Shown here in pieces: positions 1 through 6,979 of a stretch of DNA of 17,492 nt. Within the stretch, counting starts at the first letter, position 1; the number at the start of each line of letters is the position of its first letter. Location of the stretch: assembly GCA_050014355.1 (NCBI GenBank), contig JBEKDL010000040.1, forward strand, positions 1-17,492. Direction: 5' to 3'. The notes under the pieces are model-generated. The model worked only from the letters and a program-made list of their open reading frames with translations, ran no database searches and was not told where the DNA came from. This stretch comes from Fen-1077 sp050014355. GTDB taxonomy: Bacteria; Chloroflexota; Dehalococcoidia; Dehalococcoidales; RBG-16-60-22. A program made the translations under genes and the position numbers.

Positions 1-303
1 CCCGCCCGCACGCTGCACGGCCCGGCGGAGTTCGCCGCCAGCTATAAAGCCCTCCACGCGCATACGCGGGAAATTTTGGAGCTGCGCGACTTCATGTCCG
101 CGGGCGACCTGGTCTTCGCGGAACTTTATACCGAGTTCCATACCTTTAAGGACGCTGTCTCCAATACCGGCGAGCCGTGGAAAAAGGGCCAGGTGCGCAT
201 TATGATTAACTGGGTGATGTATAACCTGGAAGGCGATAAGATGAAACGCATACGCATCGCCCATTTCCGGAATGAAGACCCCGCGGACGCAAAATATGAG
301 TAG
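1..303 (+). CDS. NTF2/SnoaL-like family protein, C-terminal part
   Basis: The frame is open from the first base to a TAG at 301-303, so the start lies upstream of the window and about 100 C-terminal residues are seen. The pattern is that of a SnoaL/NTF2-like cone fold: a helix with an HGPAEF segment, then strands GDLVFAELYTEFHTF, a KGQVRIMINWVMYNLEG strand pair, and a final MKRIRIAHFR strand. Such domains act as small isomerases, hydratases or cyclases, or only bind ligands, so no substrate can be assigned. An internal ATG at 76 would give only 75 residues and cut into the fold, so it is unlikely to be the start. Another NTF2-like gene lies at 16784-17380 but looks like a different subfamily. 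The family call is from pattern recognition only. Confidence 0.7.
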   Translation, partial: PARTLHGPAEFAASYKALHAHTREILELRDFMSAGDLVFAELYTEFHTFKDAVSNTGEPWKKGQVRIMINWVMYNLEGDKMKRIRIAHFRNEDPADAKYE

Positions 304-321
304 CAAACCGTATGTCCACCC

Positions 322-351
322 TTGTTACCCGCTACTTACTTATGCTATACT
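322..351 (+). promoter_or_regulatory. Promoter of the rpsB operon (extended -10)
   Basis: A -35 TTGTTA (322-327) lies 18 nt upstream of a -10 TATACT (346-351). The -10 is preceded by TGC, which makes an extended -10 element. It is the only good promoter between the upstream stop at 303 and the TTG start at 411, leaving a leader of about 50 nt. That leader contains a small hairpin (GAATC 364-368, TCCT loop, GATTC 373-377) of unknown importance before the GGGAGG ribosome binding site at 396-401. It probably drives rpsB-tsf-pyrH-frr and perhaps uppS-cdsA. Confidence 0.6.
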
Positions 352-410
352 ATTCTGTTAACTGAATCTCCTGATTCTTACGATTAATATTCTATGGGAG
401 GTTAAATAAA

Positions 411-1175
411 TTGCCAGACACAGCTACCATCAAGCAACTCCTCGAGGCCGGAGCGCATTTCCCGCGGATGAAAAGCTACATCTTCACCAAGCGCAACGGC
501 ATCCACATTATCGACCTTGAAAAGACCGTCGTCATGCTGGATAAAGCGTGCGCTTTCGTCCGCGAGGTCGTCGCCAGCGGAGACTCGGTCCTGTTCGTCG
601 GGACCAAGAAACAGGCCCAGGAATCCATCAAAGAAGAGGCCACGCGCTGCGGGATGTACTATGTCAATCAGCGCTGGCTGGGCGGGATGCTGACCAACTT
701 CACCACTATCCAGGCACGTATTGACCAGCTGGTGCGTATGGAAGACCAGCAGGCGCGCGGTGAGTTCGGCCGGCTGACCAAGAAAGAAATCCAGAAGCTC
801 AATGATAAAATCGAGCGCTTGAACAGGCAGATGGGCGGTTTCAAGGAAATGACCAGGCTGCCCGGCACGCTTTTCATCGTCGACCCCACTAAAGAGCGGA
901 TAGCCCTCGCCGAAGCCAAGCGTATGGGCGTCCCGGTGGTCGCTATCGTGGATACCAACTGCAATCCCGATGAAATCGACCATCCGATTCCCGCTAACGA
1001 TGACGCTATACGCGCTATCAAGCTCATCTGCAGCAAGATTGCCGATGCCGTTACGGAAGGCAAGGCGGGCCTGGCCACAGTGGTACCGCCAGAAGTAGTT
1101 GAGGAAAAGGCGGCCGCGGAAGCCGCGCCGGCAGACACTAAAGAACCGCTCGTTTTCACACCGGATAAGGCGTAA
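411..1175 (+). CDS. rpsB: 30S ribosomal protein S2
   Basis: S2 is a structural protein of the small ribosomal subunit. The 254-residue product carries hallmark segments: IFTKRNGIHIIDLEKT, LFVGTKKQAQ, VNQRWLGGMLTNF, GGFKEMTRLPG, VDTNCNPDEIDHPIPANDDA. The start is TTG at 411, set by GGGAGG at 396-401 with 9-nt spacing and by the family N-terminus (IKQLLEAGAHF). Oddity: after HF (residues 16-17) the protein goes straight to PRMK. The family normally has about eight more residues here, the GHxxxxWN part of the S2 signature; the gap is exactly in frame at position 461/462. The tail after residue 225 is acidic and alanine-rich, as is common. It is the first gene of the operon, and tsf follows after 10 nt. 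Identity is certain; the gap may be real or an assembly fault. Confidence 0.97.
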   Translation: MPDTATIKQLLEAGAHFPRMKSYIFTKRNGIHIIDLEKTVVMLDKACAFVREVVASGDSVLFVGTKKQAQESIKEEATRCGMYYVNQRWLGGMLTNFTTIQARIDQLVRMEDQQARGEFGRLTKKEIQKLNDKIERLNRQMGGFKEMTRLPGTLFIVDPTKERIALAEAKRMGVPVVAIVDTNCNPDEIDHPIPANDDAIRAIKLICSKIADAVTEGKAGLATVVPPEVVEEKAAAEAAPADTKEPLVFTPDKA

Positions 1176-1185
1176 GGAAGGTTCA

Positions 1186-1692
1186 TTGGAAATTACCACG
1201 CAAATGATTAAAGAGCTTAGAGCGCAGTGCGGTGCCGGCATCATGGACTGCCGTAGCGCTCTGGTCTTTACTGAAGGCGATATGGAAAAAGCCCTGGCGA
1301 TACTGAAAGAAAAGGGGCTCGCTAAGGCGCAAAAAAAAGCCGAGCGCGTTACCTTGCAGGGCCTGGTGGAGGCTTATATTCACACTGCCGGACGTATCGG
1401 CGCACTGGTGGAAATCAACTGCGAGACAGATTTTGTAGCGCGCACCGATGATTTTAAATGCCTCGCGCACGATATCGCCATGCAGGTGGCAGCTTTAGCG
1501 CCGAAATATATATCTGAAACGGATATCCCCGAGGGCACCGAGGTTGACCCGGTGGAAGCCTGTCTTTTGTCACAGCCTTTTATCAAGGACCCCACCAGGA
1601 CCATCAAAGACCTCATTGTGGAAACAGTAGCCAAAACGGGCGAAAATATCAAGGTACGCCGTTTCACCAGGTACGAATTAAGCAGCCAGTAG
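1186..1692 (+). CDS. tsf: Elongation factor Ts, short form
   Basis: EF-Ts is the guanine nucleotide exchange factor that recycles EF-Tu-GDP. The start is TTG at 1186, just after AAGGAAGG at 1174-1181. It gives MEITTQMIKELRAQCGAG, which matches the family N-terminal UBA-like domain; the in-frame ATG at 1099 would overlap rpsB by 77 nt and add non-homologous residues. The protein is 168 aa, with the Tu-contacting ETDFVART motif near residues 80-90 and a C-terminal VKVRRF-like strand (IKVRRFTRYEL). It lacks the long central dimerisation region of the roughly 280-aa E. coli form, as in other short EF-Ts proteins. It sits 10 nt after rpsB and 7 nt before pyrH, the usual order. Confidence 0.96.
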   Translation: MEITTQMIKELRAQCGAGIMDCRSALVFTEGDMEKALAILKEKGLAKAQKKAERVTLQGLVEAYIHTAGRIGALVEINCETDFVARTDDFKCLAHDIAMQVAALAPKYISETDIPEGTEVDPVEACLLSQPFIKDPTRTIKDLIVETVAKTGENIKVRRFTRYELSSQ

Positions 1693-1699
1693 CGGTAAA

Positions 1700-2425
1700 A
1701 TGCCTGAAGTTAAATACAAACGGGTATTGCTCAAGCTTAGCGGCGAGGCTTTGCGCGGCGGGCAACTCTATGGCATCGATAATACCACACTGGTCAAGAT
1801 AGCCCGTCAGATTAAACGCGTGGCGCAGATGGGGGTAGGCCTGGGAATTGTCGTTGGCGGCGGCAACATCTGGCGCGGCTCTAAGGCCGAAGCTGAAGGT
1901 ATGGACCGTGTCACCGCCGACTATGCCGGGATGCTGGCCACGATAATCAACGCCCTGGCCTTACAGGATACTCTTGAGAGAGAGGGCGTAGATACCAGAA
2001 CGCTATCAGCGCTGGAAATGCCCCAGGTGGCCGAGCCTTTTATCCTGCGGCGCGCTCTCCACCACCTGGAAAAAGACCGTGTGGTGATTTTCGCGGGAGG
2101 CACCGGCCATCCTTACATGACGGCCGATACCGCCGCAGCTTTACGCGCTATTGAAATCCGCGCCGAAGTCCTCTTGATGACTAAGAACCAGGTTGACGGC
2201 ATTTACTCGGCTGACCCGCGTAAAAACCCCGCAGCAAAAAAGTTCGATAGTATCAGCCACCTCGATGCGCTGAAAATGCGCCTCCGGGTTATGGACTCCA
2301 CCGCCCTGTCCCTCTGCCTCGATAATAAATTGCCGATTATCGTGTTCGACCTTGAGGCGAAGAATGGCTTAATCAAGGCCGTTCGGGGTGAGCCGATAGG
2401 TACTCTGGTAACGTGTGAGAGTTGA
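1700..2425 (+). CDS. pyrH: UMP kinase (uridylate kinase)
   Basis: It phosphorylates UMP to UDP with ATP in the cytoplasm (pyrimidine nucleotide synthesis) and belongs to the amino acid kinase fold. The 241-aa product is full length for bacterial PyrH. Visible motifs: KLSGEAL (12-18) for the ATP phosphates, GGGNIWRG (53-60) for nucleotide binding, GGTGHPYMTADTAAALRA (133-150) where most relatives read GGTGNP, TKNQVDGIYSADPR (161-174), and RVMDSTALSLC near the C-terminus. The ATG at 1700 follows tsf by 7 nt with only a weak GCGGT-like site, so translational coupling is likely. The stop at 2423-2425 lies one base before the frr ATG. Confidence 0.97.
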   Translation: MPEVKYKRVLLKLSGEALRGGQLYGIDNTTLVKIARQIKRVAQMGVGLGIVVGGGNIWRGSKAEAEGMDRVTADYAGMLATIINALALQDTLEREGVDTRTLSALEMPQVAEPFILRRALHHLEKDRVVIFAGGTGHPYMTADTAAALRAIEIRAEVLLMTKNQVDGIYSADPRKNPAAKKFDSISHLDALKMRLRVMDSTALSLCLDNKLPIIVFDLEAKNGLIKAVRGEPIGTLVTCES

Positions 2426-2426
2426 T

Positions 2427-2984
2427 ATGGTAAACGATGTATTTAAAACCATGGAAGATAAAATGAAAACCACGGTCAAGGCTTTCCACGCTGACCTGGC
2501 GACCATCCGCACCGGTCATGCCACCCCGGCCCTGGTCGAGCATGTTAAAGTGGACTACGCCGGCGTGCCTACTTCCTTGATACAGTTGGCCGGCATCTCC
2601 GCCCCGGAAGCCGGACTGCTGGTTATCCAGCCCTGGGACAAGACCTGTATCCACTCTATTGAAAAAGCCATCCTCAAGTCCGAGCTTGGCCTTAACCCCT
2701 CCAATGACGGGAACGTTATCAGGCTGGCTATTCCTCCCCTTAGCGAGGAAAGGCGCCAAGAGCTCATAAAAGTGCTGAACCGCCGTATAGAAGAGCGGCG
2801 GGTGTCCCTCCGCAACCAGCGCCACGACGCCCTGAACACGCTCAAGGACATGGAAAAGAACAAGGATATTTCGCAGGACGAGCACAAGCGCGCCCAGAGC
2901 CAGGTCCAGAAAATCACCGATGCCTTCATCTCGGAAATTGAAAAGCTAGGCAAGGACAAAGAGCGGGAACTTCTTGAGGTGTAG
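2427..2984 (+). CDS. frr: Ribosome recycling factor
   Basis: RRF splits post-termination ribosomes together with EF-G. The 185-aa product starting at ATG 2427 (MVNDVFKTMEDKM) matches the family length and N-terminus; a GTG at 2415 would add four residues and overlap pyrH. Motifs: ATIRTGHATPALVEHVKVDYAG (first long helix into domain II, where RTGRA is more usual), QPWDKTCIHSIEKAI, SNDGNVIRLAIPPLSEERRQEL, and the long C-terminal helices rich in Arg, Glu and Lys that rebuild the three-helix bundle. No strong Shine-Dalgarno is seen, which fits coupling to pyrH one base upstream. A 56-nt gap follows before uppS. Confidence 0.97.
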   Translation: MVNDVFKTMEDKMKTTVKAFHADLATIRTGHATPALVEHVKVDYAGVPTSLIQLAGISAPEAGLLVIQPWDKTCIHSIEKAILKSELGLNPSNDGNVIRLAIPPLSEERRQELIKVLNRRIEERRVSLRNQRHDALNTLKDMEKNKDISQDEHKRAQSQVQKITDAFISEIEKLGKDKERELLEV

Positions 2985-3040
2985 CGGCTTGGCCGTGCTT
3001 TCTCCAGCCAGTCTACCCGTGATGTCTTGAGCGGAACGCT

Positions 3041-3739
3041 ATGGACAATATTATCAATCTTCCCCGCCACGTCGCCTTCATTCTTGACGGTAACGGTCGC
3101 TGGGCGGAACAGCGCGGGTTGCCACGGCTGGAAGGGCACCGCGCCGGCGTAAAAAATGTGCGTCCTGTCATCCAGCACCTCAACGAACACGGGATTTCTT
3201 TCGTCACGCTTTATGCCTTTTCCACGGAAAACTGGAACCGCCCCACGGAGGAAGTCAATGGCCTGTTCAGCCTTCTGGAAAGCGTTATCTCCAGAGAGGC
3301 CCGTGAACTCCATAAAAAAGGGGTCAGGATACTGCACATCGGCCGTGTGGACGGACTGTCTCCAAACCTGCAAAGGTCCATCAGCCGGGGAATTAAACTT
3401 ACCGAACACAACAAAGGCATGACCCTCGTTTTTGCGTTTAACTACGGCGGGCGAGCTGAAATAGTTGACGCGGCGCGTAAATTCATCGCGAGCGGAGAGC
3501 CGGTCAATTCGCTGGATGAAAAATCATTCGCGAAATACCTTTACACTTCCGGTCTGCCGGACGTCGACCTCGTTATCCGGACGGGCGGCGAAATACGCAC
3601 CAGCAATTTTTTAATCTGGCAGGCAGCCTACAGCGAGTTGTACTTTACCCCGGTGCTCTGGCCGGATTTCAACGAGGTCGAGCTGGATAAGGCTCTGGAG
3701 GCTTACAGCCAGCGGCAGCGGCGCTTCGGGGGCCTTTAA
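3041..3739 (+). CDS. uppS: Cis-prenyltransferase (undecaprenyl-type diphosphate synthase)
   Basis: It condenses isopentenyl diphosphate in cis onto an allylic starter to make the C50-C55 lipid carrier for cell-envelope glycan assembly. The 232-aa length is typical. Motifs: HVAFILDGNGRWA (10-22, with the essential Asp16 for Mg-diphosphate), YAFSTENWNRP (58-68), FNYGGRAEI (133-141), and RTGGEIRTSNFLIWQ plus AYSELYF (180-202), which holds the homoallylic-site Arg residues. The start ATG at 3041 gives the usual short lead before the first motif; the ribosome binding site is weak (GAGCGGA). cdsA follows after 11 nt, the common pairing. The exact chain length made cannot be read from the sequence. 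Confidence 0.96.
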   Translation: MDNIINLPRHVAFILDGNGRWAEQRGLPRLEGHRAGVKNVRPVIQHLNEHGISFVTLYAFSTENWNRPTEEVNGLFSLLESVISREARELHKKGVRILHIGRVDGLSPNLQRSISRGIKLTEHNKGMTLVFAFNYGGRAEIVDAARKFIASGEPVNSLDEKSFAKYLYTSGLPDVDLVIRTGGEIRTSNFLIWQAAYSELYFTPVLWPDFNEVELDKALEAYSQRQRRFGGL

Positions 3740-3750
3740 AAGCAGGCGCT

Positions 3751-4560
3751 ATGCTCAAGAAAAGGCTTATCACAGCGTTATGGGGCATCCCTCTGGTCGT
3801 CCTCGCGGTCTGGTTTTCCAGGCCCGAATATCCCTTCCCCCTCTTTACCGTGCTGGCCGCCGTGTGCGGACTGCTGGCGGCATATGAGTTCTATCGGATA
3901 ACTGGCGTCCTGAAGAATCCGGCGCTCACCATTTTCGGCCTGGTCTGGACGCTGTTTTTCATCGTCCGGCCGCATTTCACCTGCGCCCAGTCTCTCCCGA
4001 TTATTATCTCGTCCGGCATAGTTCTATCATTAACGTTGCTCGTTTTCCTGCCCCAAAAAGAAGGCCTTTTCAGTCAGTGGGCCTGGACTTTGGCCGGAAC
4101 TTTTTATGCCGGCTGGCTGTTGAGCTTACTGGTAACGTTGAGGCTGGATTCCGGCAGGAACTGGCTGTACCTGGCATTATTGGCGACTTTCGCCTCCGAT
4201 ACCGCCGCCTACTTCATCGGCAAAACATTCGGCCGGCGAAAACTCGCCCCGAACATTAGCCCCGGCAAGACCCGTGAAGGCGCTATCGCCGGCGTCATCG
4301 GCGCCGTGATTATCAGCCTGTTTTTTACCCTCAATACGCCTTTGCAGCTTCCCATTGCTTACTGGCAGGCAATTATCCTGGGCGCGCTAATCAGCTTTTT
4401 CGGGCAAATCGGAGACCTTGCGGAATCGCTGCTTAAGCGTAACGCCGGCGTGAAAGACTCCGGCACTCTCATGCCGGGGCACGGCGGCCTGCTGGACAGG
4501 ATTGACAGCGTCGTCTTCGCCGGGGCGGTGGTCTATTTCTTTGTCTTGATGCTAAAATAG
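3751..4560 (+). CDS. cdsA: Phosphatidate cytidylyltransferase (CDP-diglyceride synthase)
   Basis: It is an integral membrane enzyme that makes CDP-diacylglycerol from phosphatidate and CTP, the branch point to phospholipids. The 269-aa protein is hydrophobic throughout, with about seven or eight likely membrane helices. It ends with the CDP-transferase signature at residues 226-252: S226, KR 229-230, KD 235-236, HGG 244-246 and DRID 249-252, containing the Mg-binding acidic residues. A middle segment FASDTAAYFIGKTFGRRKLAP (147-167) is also typical. The start is ATG 3751 with a weak GCAGG site. In many bacteria dxr and rseP follow cdsA; here they do not, and rsmG comes after an 80-nt gap. Confidence 0.95.
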   Translation: MLKKRLITALWGIPLVVLAVWFSRPEYPFPLFTVLAAVCGLLAAYEFYRITGVLKNPALTIFGLVWTLFFIVRPHFTCAQSLPIIISSGIVLSLTLLVFLPQKEGLFSQWAWTLAGTFYAGWLLSLLVTLRLDSGRNWLYLALLATFASDTAAYFIGKTFGRRKLAPNISPGKTREGAIAGVIGAVIISLFFTLNTPLQLPIAYWQAIILGALISFFGQIGDLAESLLKRNAGVKDSGTLMPGHGGLLDRIDSVVFAGAVVYFFVLMLK

Positions 4561-4640
4561 CGTGTTTTTCACACCGTAGTTTCCGTGTCGCTCGATACCT
4601 GAAGACGGTTTTGTCAAAATGGCCCCGGATATGAAACAAA

Positions 4641-5357
4641 ATGGATAAATTGAATAACCACGCTTTAAAACTGGGAATTAAACTCACTCACGCGCAGCTT
4701 GAGCAGTTTGAGACCTATTACCGTGAACTGGCCGACTGGAATGAGAAGATTAATCTGACTAGCATTACTGATTATGAAGAGGTCCAGGTTAAACATTTCC
4801 TGGATTCTCTGACAGTAATATTAGCTATCAAGGACGAAGATAAAGCGCGGTCGCTACGCGTTATCGATGTAGGTACGGGGGCAGGATTACCCGGAATCCC
4901 GTTAAAAATCGCTTTTCCCGGATACACGCTATCGCTGCTGGAGGCCACCGGCAAGAAAATAAAATTTCTTGAGCACACCGTATTAAGACTCGGTCTAAAA
5001 GACGTTGAAATCATCGCCGGTCGCGCTGAAGAAGTCGCGCATAATGCCGCCTACCGCGAAAAATTCGATATTGCATTATCTCGCGCGGTGGCCTCGCTGC
5101 CGGCTCTGGTGGAACTGGCGCTGCCTTTTTGCGCTATCGGGGGATATTTTATCGCTCAAAAAAAGGGGAATATTCAGGAAGAAATCGAGCAGTCGGCTAA
5201 AGCCATCGACCTGCTCGGCGGCTGCCTGCGAGGAGTGAAGCCGGTGGAGCTTGAAGGACTTGGCGATGAAAGAATCCTGGTGATTATCGATAAAGAAAAA
5301 CCCACGCCGCCAGCCTATCCCCGCCGCCCCGGTATGCCCGTGAAACGACCGCTTTAG
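4641..5357 (+). CDS. rsmG: 16S rRNA (guanine-527-N7)-methyltransferase
   Basis: It methylates G527 of 16S rRNA using S-adenosylmethionine; the older name is GidB. The 238-aa protein has the family N-terminus (LTHAQLEQFETYYRELADWNEKINLTSI), the SAM-binding loop VIDVGTGAGLPGIP (74-87), the KIKFLEH segment after it, and the SRAVASLPALVELALPF segment with YFIAQKKG. The ATG at 4641 lacks a clear Shine-Dalgarno. A tiny frame beginning at the ATG at 4631 overlaps it and might re-initiate ribosomes, but this is only a guess. The last four bases overlap the 3' end of the convergent small gene at 5354-5608. The C-terminus is rich in Pro and basic residues. Confidence 0.95.
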   Translation: MDKLNNHALKLGIKLTHAQLEQFETYYRELADWNEKINLTSITDYEEVQVKHFLDSLTVILAIKDEDKARSLRVIDVGTGAGLPGIPLKIAFPGYTLSLLEATGKKIKFLEHTVLRLGLKDVEIIAGRAEEVAHNAAYREKFDIALSRAVASLPALVELALPFCAIGGYFIAQKKGNIQEEIEQSAKAIDLLGGCLRGVKPVELEGLGDERILVIIDKEKPTPPAYPRRPGMPVKRPL

Positions 5358-5608
5358 CTATCGGCGCCAAGCTTAGTCTGCAGGCGCTCGATAAGCTGGG
5401 TACACTCCTTATCTTTGCGCCAGCGCCCGCCGTAGAGCCGCAGGCCTTTTATCGTATCTCTGACCTTTTTTTTTCCGGCGTCCGAAGCTTCCAGTAGCCG
5501 GTAAGCGTCCTGCTTGTACTTCTTCTTTGTTTTGGCATCAATCCTGGAAATCCCTACCAGCGCCAGGACCAGCACAATCAGGAACAGAACAATATAAACA
5601 TAGTCCAT
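5354..5608 (-). CDS. Small membrane-anchored protein of unknown function
   Basis: This 84-residue frame on the minus strand is not a family I recognise. It starts with one strong hydrophobic segment (YVYIVLFLIVLVLALVGI, residues 3-20) and continues as a soluble, strongly basic tail rich in Lys and Arg (DAKTKKKYKQDAYRLLEAS onward), ending in a probable helix (TQLIERLQTKLGA). The positive charges follow the hydrophobic segment, so the tail should be cytoplasmic and might touch nucleic acid or lipid headgroups. The gene converges on rsmG, overlapping it by 4 nt, so it is transcribed separately. Upstream on its own strand the DNA is AT-rich with TTGACG (5644-5639), but no convincing full promoter or ribosome binding site is seen. 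The clean membrane-then-basic layout supports a real gene. Confidence 0.6.
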   Translation of the reverse strand: MDYVYIVLFLIVLVLALVGISRIDAKTKKKYKQDAYRLLEASDAGKKKVRDTIKGLRLYGGRWRKDKECTQLIERLQTKLGADS

Positions 5609-5642
5609 AATCGTAATTTAATCACATTTTATATTGTCCGTC

Positions 5643-6020
5643 AAAAAAGGGTTCTGTTTGCTTGTGGTTGATTCATAGTTTTCACCTATGGTAGAGTTAT
5701 CGGCATGAAGTGGATATTGTACCGATGGTTTATTGGAGCTTTGCCCGTTGCTTTTATTGTCGGTTTGATATGCTATTTCGGGTTTCATTGGGCTAATAAC
5801 GGTGCGGGGATGGTTGCTGCTATTGTTATCTCTGTCTTTATCATATATCCTTTGATTTTGTGGCTTATATGGCATCAAAAGAATAAACCGAGAAAACAAT
5901 CTGGGGATAACAGTTGATGGGTCACCTAACGTACTAAAGAATCGTCCTATCATCTTCACCCCCTTTGTCTATTTTACAGATTTATAACTTTCCACCATGA
6001 GTAAACAGAACCCAAAAAAA
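5643..6020. mobile_element. Candidate insertion bounded by inverted repeats (MITE-like)
   Basis: GGGTTCTGTTT at 5649-5659 is matched by its exact reverse complement AAACAGAACCC at 6003-6013. The match continues imperfectly inward to about 23 bp (roughly 18 of 23). Outside each end lies an A-tract (A6 at 5643-5648, A7 at 6014-6020), which could be a target duplication. The interior is clearly AT-richer than its neighbours; a hand count over 5701-5880 gives about 41% GC. It holds one small ORF for a two-helix membrane protein and no visible transposase. The termini resemble the general GGTTCTGTT style seen at ends of some IS6-group elements, but no family is claimed. The A-tracts alone could also arise by chance. 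Confidence 0.4.
5705..5917 (+). CDS. Small two-helix membrane protein, unknown
   Basis: This 70-residue frame encodes two hydrophobic helices (about residues 9-26 and 35-55), separated by a short WANNGAG turn and followed by a polar basic tail (HQKNKPRKQSGDNS). No family is recognised. The ATG at 5705 has only a weak GTAGAG-like site upstream. It lies wholly inside the inverted-repeat-bounded, AT-richer stretch at 5643-6020, so it may be cargo of a small mobile element or a chance frame. Codon use differs from the GC-rich neighbours. An overlapping minus-strand frame of 113 residues (5618-5959) has no membrane or domain pattern and is judged the shadow of this one. Confidence 0.4.
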   Translation: MKWILYRWFIGALPVAFIVGLICYFGFHWANNGAGMVAAIVISVFIIYPLILWLIWHQKNKPRKQSGDNS

Positions 6021-6055
6021 CGCTTATTGCTAACCCTTGCCAACCGTAGTAGAAT

Positions 6056-6061
6056 TATACT
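6056..6061 (+). promoter_or_regulatory. Possible -10 box before pdxS
   Basis: TATACT at 6056-6061 is a good -10 hexamer, 30 nt before the pdxS start. No -35 sits at the ideal distance: TTGCCA (6037-6042) is only 13 nt upstream and TTGCTA (6027-6032) is 23 nt upstream. Since the region just upstream looks like an insertion ending near 6013-6020, an original -35 may have been displaced. This is a weak call. Confidence 0.3.
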
Positions 6062-6091
6062 GACAACCTGATGTAACCAGAGGAGGCGGTA

Positions 6092-6973
6092 ATGGAAACC
6101 GGCACATGGAAAGTTAAAACAGGCCTGGCCCAGATGCTCAAGGGCGGCGTTATTATGGACGTGGTGACCCCGGAACACGCCAAAATCGCTGAAGAAGCCG
6201 GGGCCTGCGCGGTAATGGCGCTGGAGAGAGTGCCGGCGGATATCCGCAAAGCCGGCGGCGTGGCGCGTATGGCCGACCCCACCGTTATCGAAGCGATTAT
6301 GAAAGTGGTCTCCATACCGGTCATGGCCAAGTGCCGCATCGGACACTTTGTCGAGGCGCAGGTGCTCCAGGCCATGGGCGTCGACTATATCGATGAGTCC
6401 GAGGTACTTACCCCGGCCGACGAAAACTTCCATGTCTGGAAACACGATTTCAAAGTCCCGTTCGTCTGCGGCTGCCGCGACCTCGGCGAGGCCCTGCGCC
6501 GCCTTCACGAAGGAGCCGCCATGATACGCACTAAAGGCGAAGCCGGCACCGGCAATATCGTGGAGGCTGTCCGGCACATGCGGGCCGTAAATGACGGCAT
6601 CAAGCAGGTGGTGAACACGCCGGACTCTGGTCTTAAAGACCTGGCGGATAAATTCCGGGTGCCTGTCGACCTGGTCAAAGAGGTTAAAAAGCTGGGCAAG
6701 CTGCCTGTCGTCAACTTTGCAGCGGGCGGTATAGCCACTCCAGCCGATGCCGCTCTGATGATGCAGCTCGGGGCGGAGGGTGTTTTTGTCGGCTCGGGGA
6801 TATTCAAGTCGAGCAGCCCGGCGGTCAGGGCTAAGGCCATTGTCCAGGCTACCACGCATTACCAGGACGCGGCCATCATCGCGGAGGTGTCCAAGAACCT
6901 GGGCGAGGCCATGATGGGACTCGATATCAAGCAAATCCCCGAGGAGGAACTGCTCGCCAAGAGAGGGTGGTAA
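6092..6973 (+). CDS. pdxS: Pyridoxal 5'-phosphate synthase, lyase subunit
   Basis: It makes PLP from ribose 5-phosphate, glyceraldehyde 3-phosphate and ammonia delivered by PdxT; twelve PdxS form the synthase core. The 293-aa protein is a full-length TIM barrel. Visible active-site elements: GGVIMDVVTPEHA (18-30, Asp23), VMALERVPADIRKAGGVARMADP (41-63), VMAKCRIGH (77-85, with Lys80 as the imine-forming lysine), the phosphate-loop segment MIRTKGEAGTGN (144-155, with Lys148 as the second lysine), and NFAAGGIATPADAALMMQLGAEGVFVGSGIF near the C-terminus. The start ATG 6092 follows a strong GAGGAGG site. pdxT follows 130 nt downstream, separated by a palindromic repeat. Confidence 0.98.
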   Translation: METGTWKVKTGLAQMLKGGVIMDVVTPEHAKIAEEAGACAVMALERVPADIRKAGGVARMADPTVIEAIMKVVSIPVMAKCRIGHFVEAQVLQAMGVDYIDESEVLTPADENFHVWKHDFKVPFVCGCRDLGEALRRLHEGAAMIRTKGEAGTGNIVEAVRHMRAVNDGIKQVVNTPDSGLKDLADKFRVPVDLVKEVKKLGKLPVVNFAAGGIATPADAALMMQLGAEGVFVGSGIFKSSSPAVRAKAIVQATTHYQDAAIIAEVSKNLGEAMMGLDIKQIPEEELLAKRGW

Positions 6974-6979
6974 ATCCCA

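Noticed and set aside
364..377. Hairpin GAATC-TCCT-GATTC in the rpsB leader as an S2 autoregulatory site
   Set aside because: A five-base stem with a four-base loop is too short to argue for a regulatory structure without conservation.
402..1244. Long minus-strand open frame (280 codons) opposite rpsB
   Set aside because: It is antisense to a certain ribosomal gene, has no recognisable domain and no ribosome binding site; open frames opposite GC-rich genes are common.
2555..3409. Minus-strand open frame of 284 codons across frr and uppS
   Set aside because: It spans two confident plus-strand genes and their gap, and its composition looks like a frame shadow (Arg, Ser and Pro runs).
4562..4574. 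GTGT/ACAC hairpin after cdsA as a terminator
   Set aside because: The stem is only four base pairs and lacks a following T-tract.
5618..5959. Minus-strand frame of 113 codons opposite the 70-aa membrane ORF
   Set aside because: Low-complexity Ser/Asn/Pro-rich product with no fold pattern; the opposite strand gives a sensible two-helix membrane protein.
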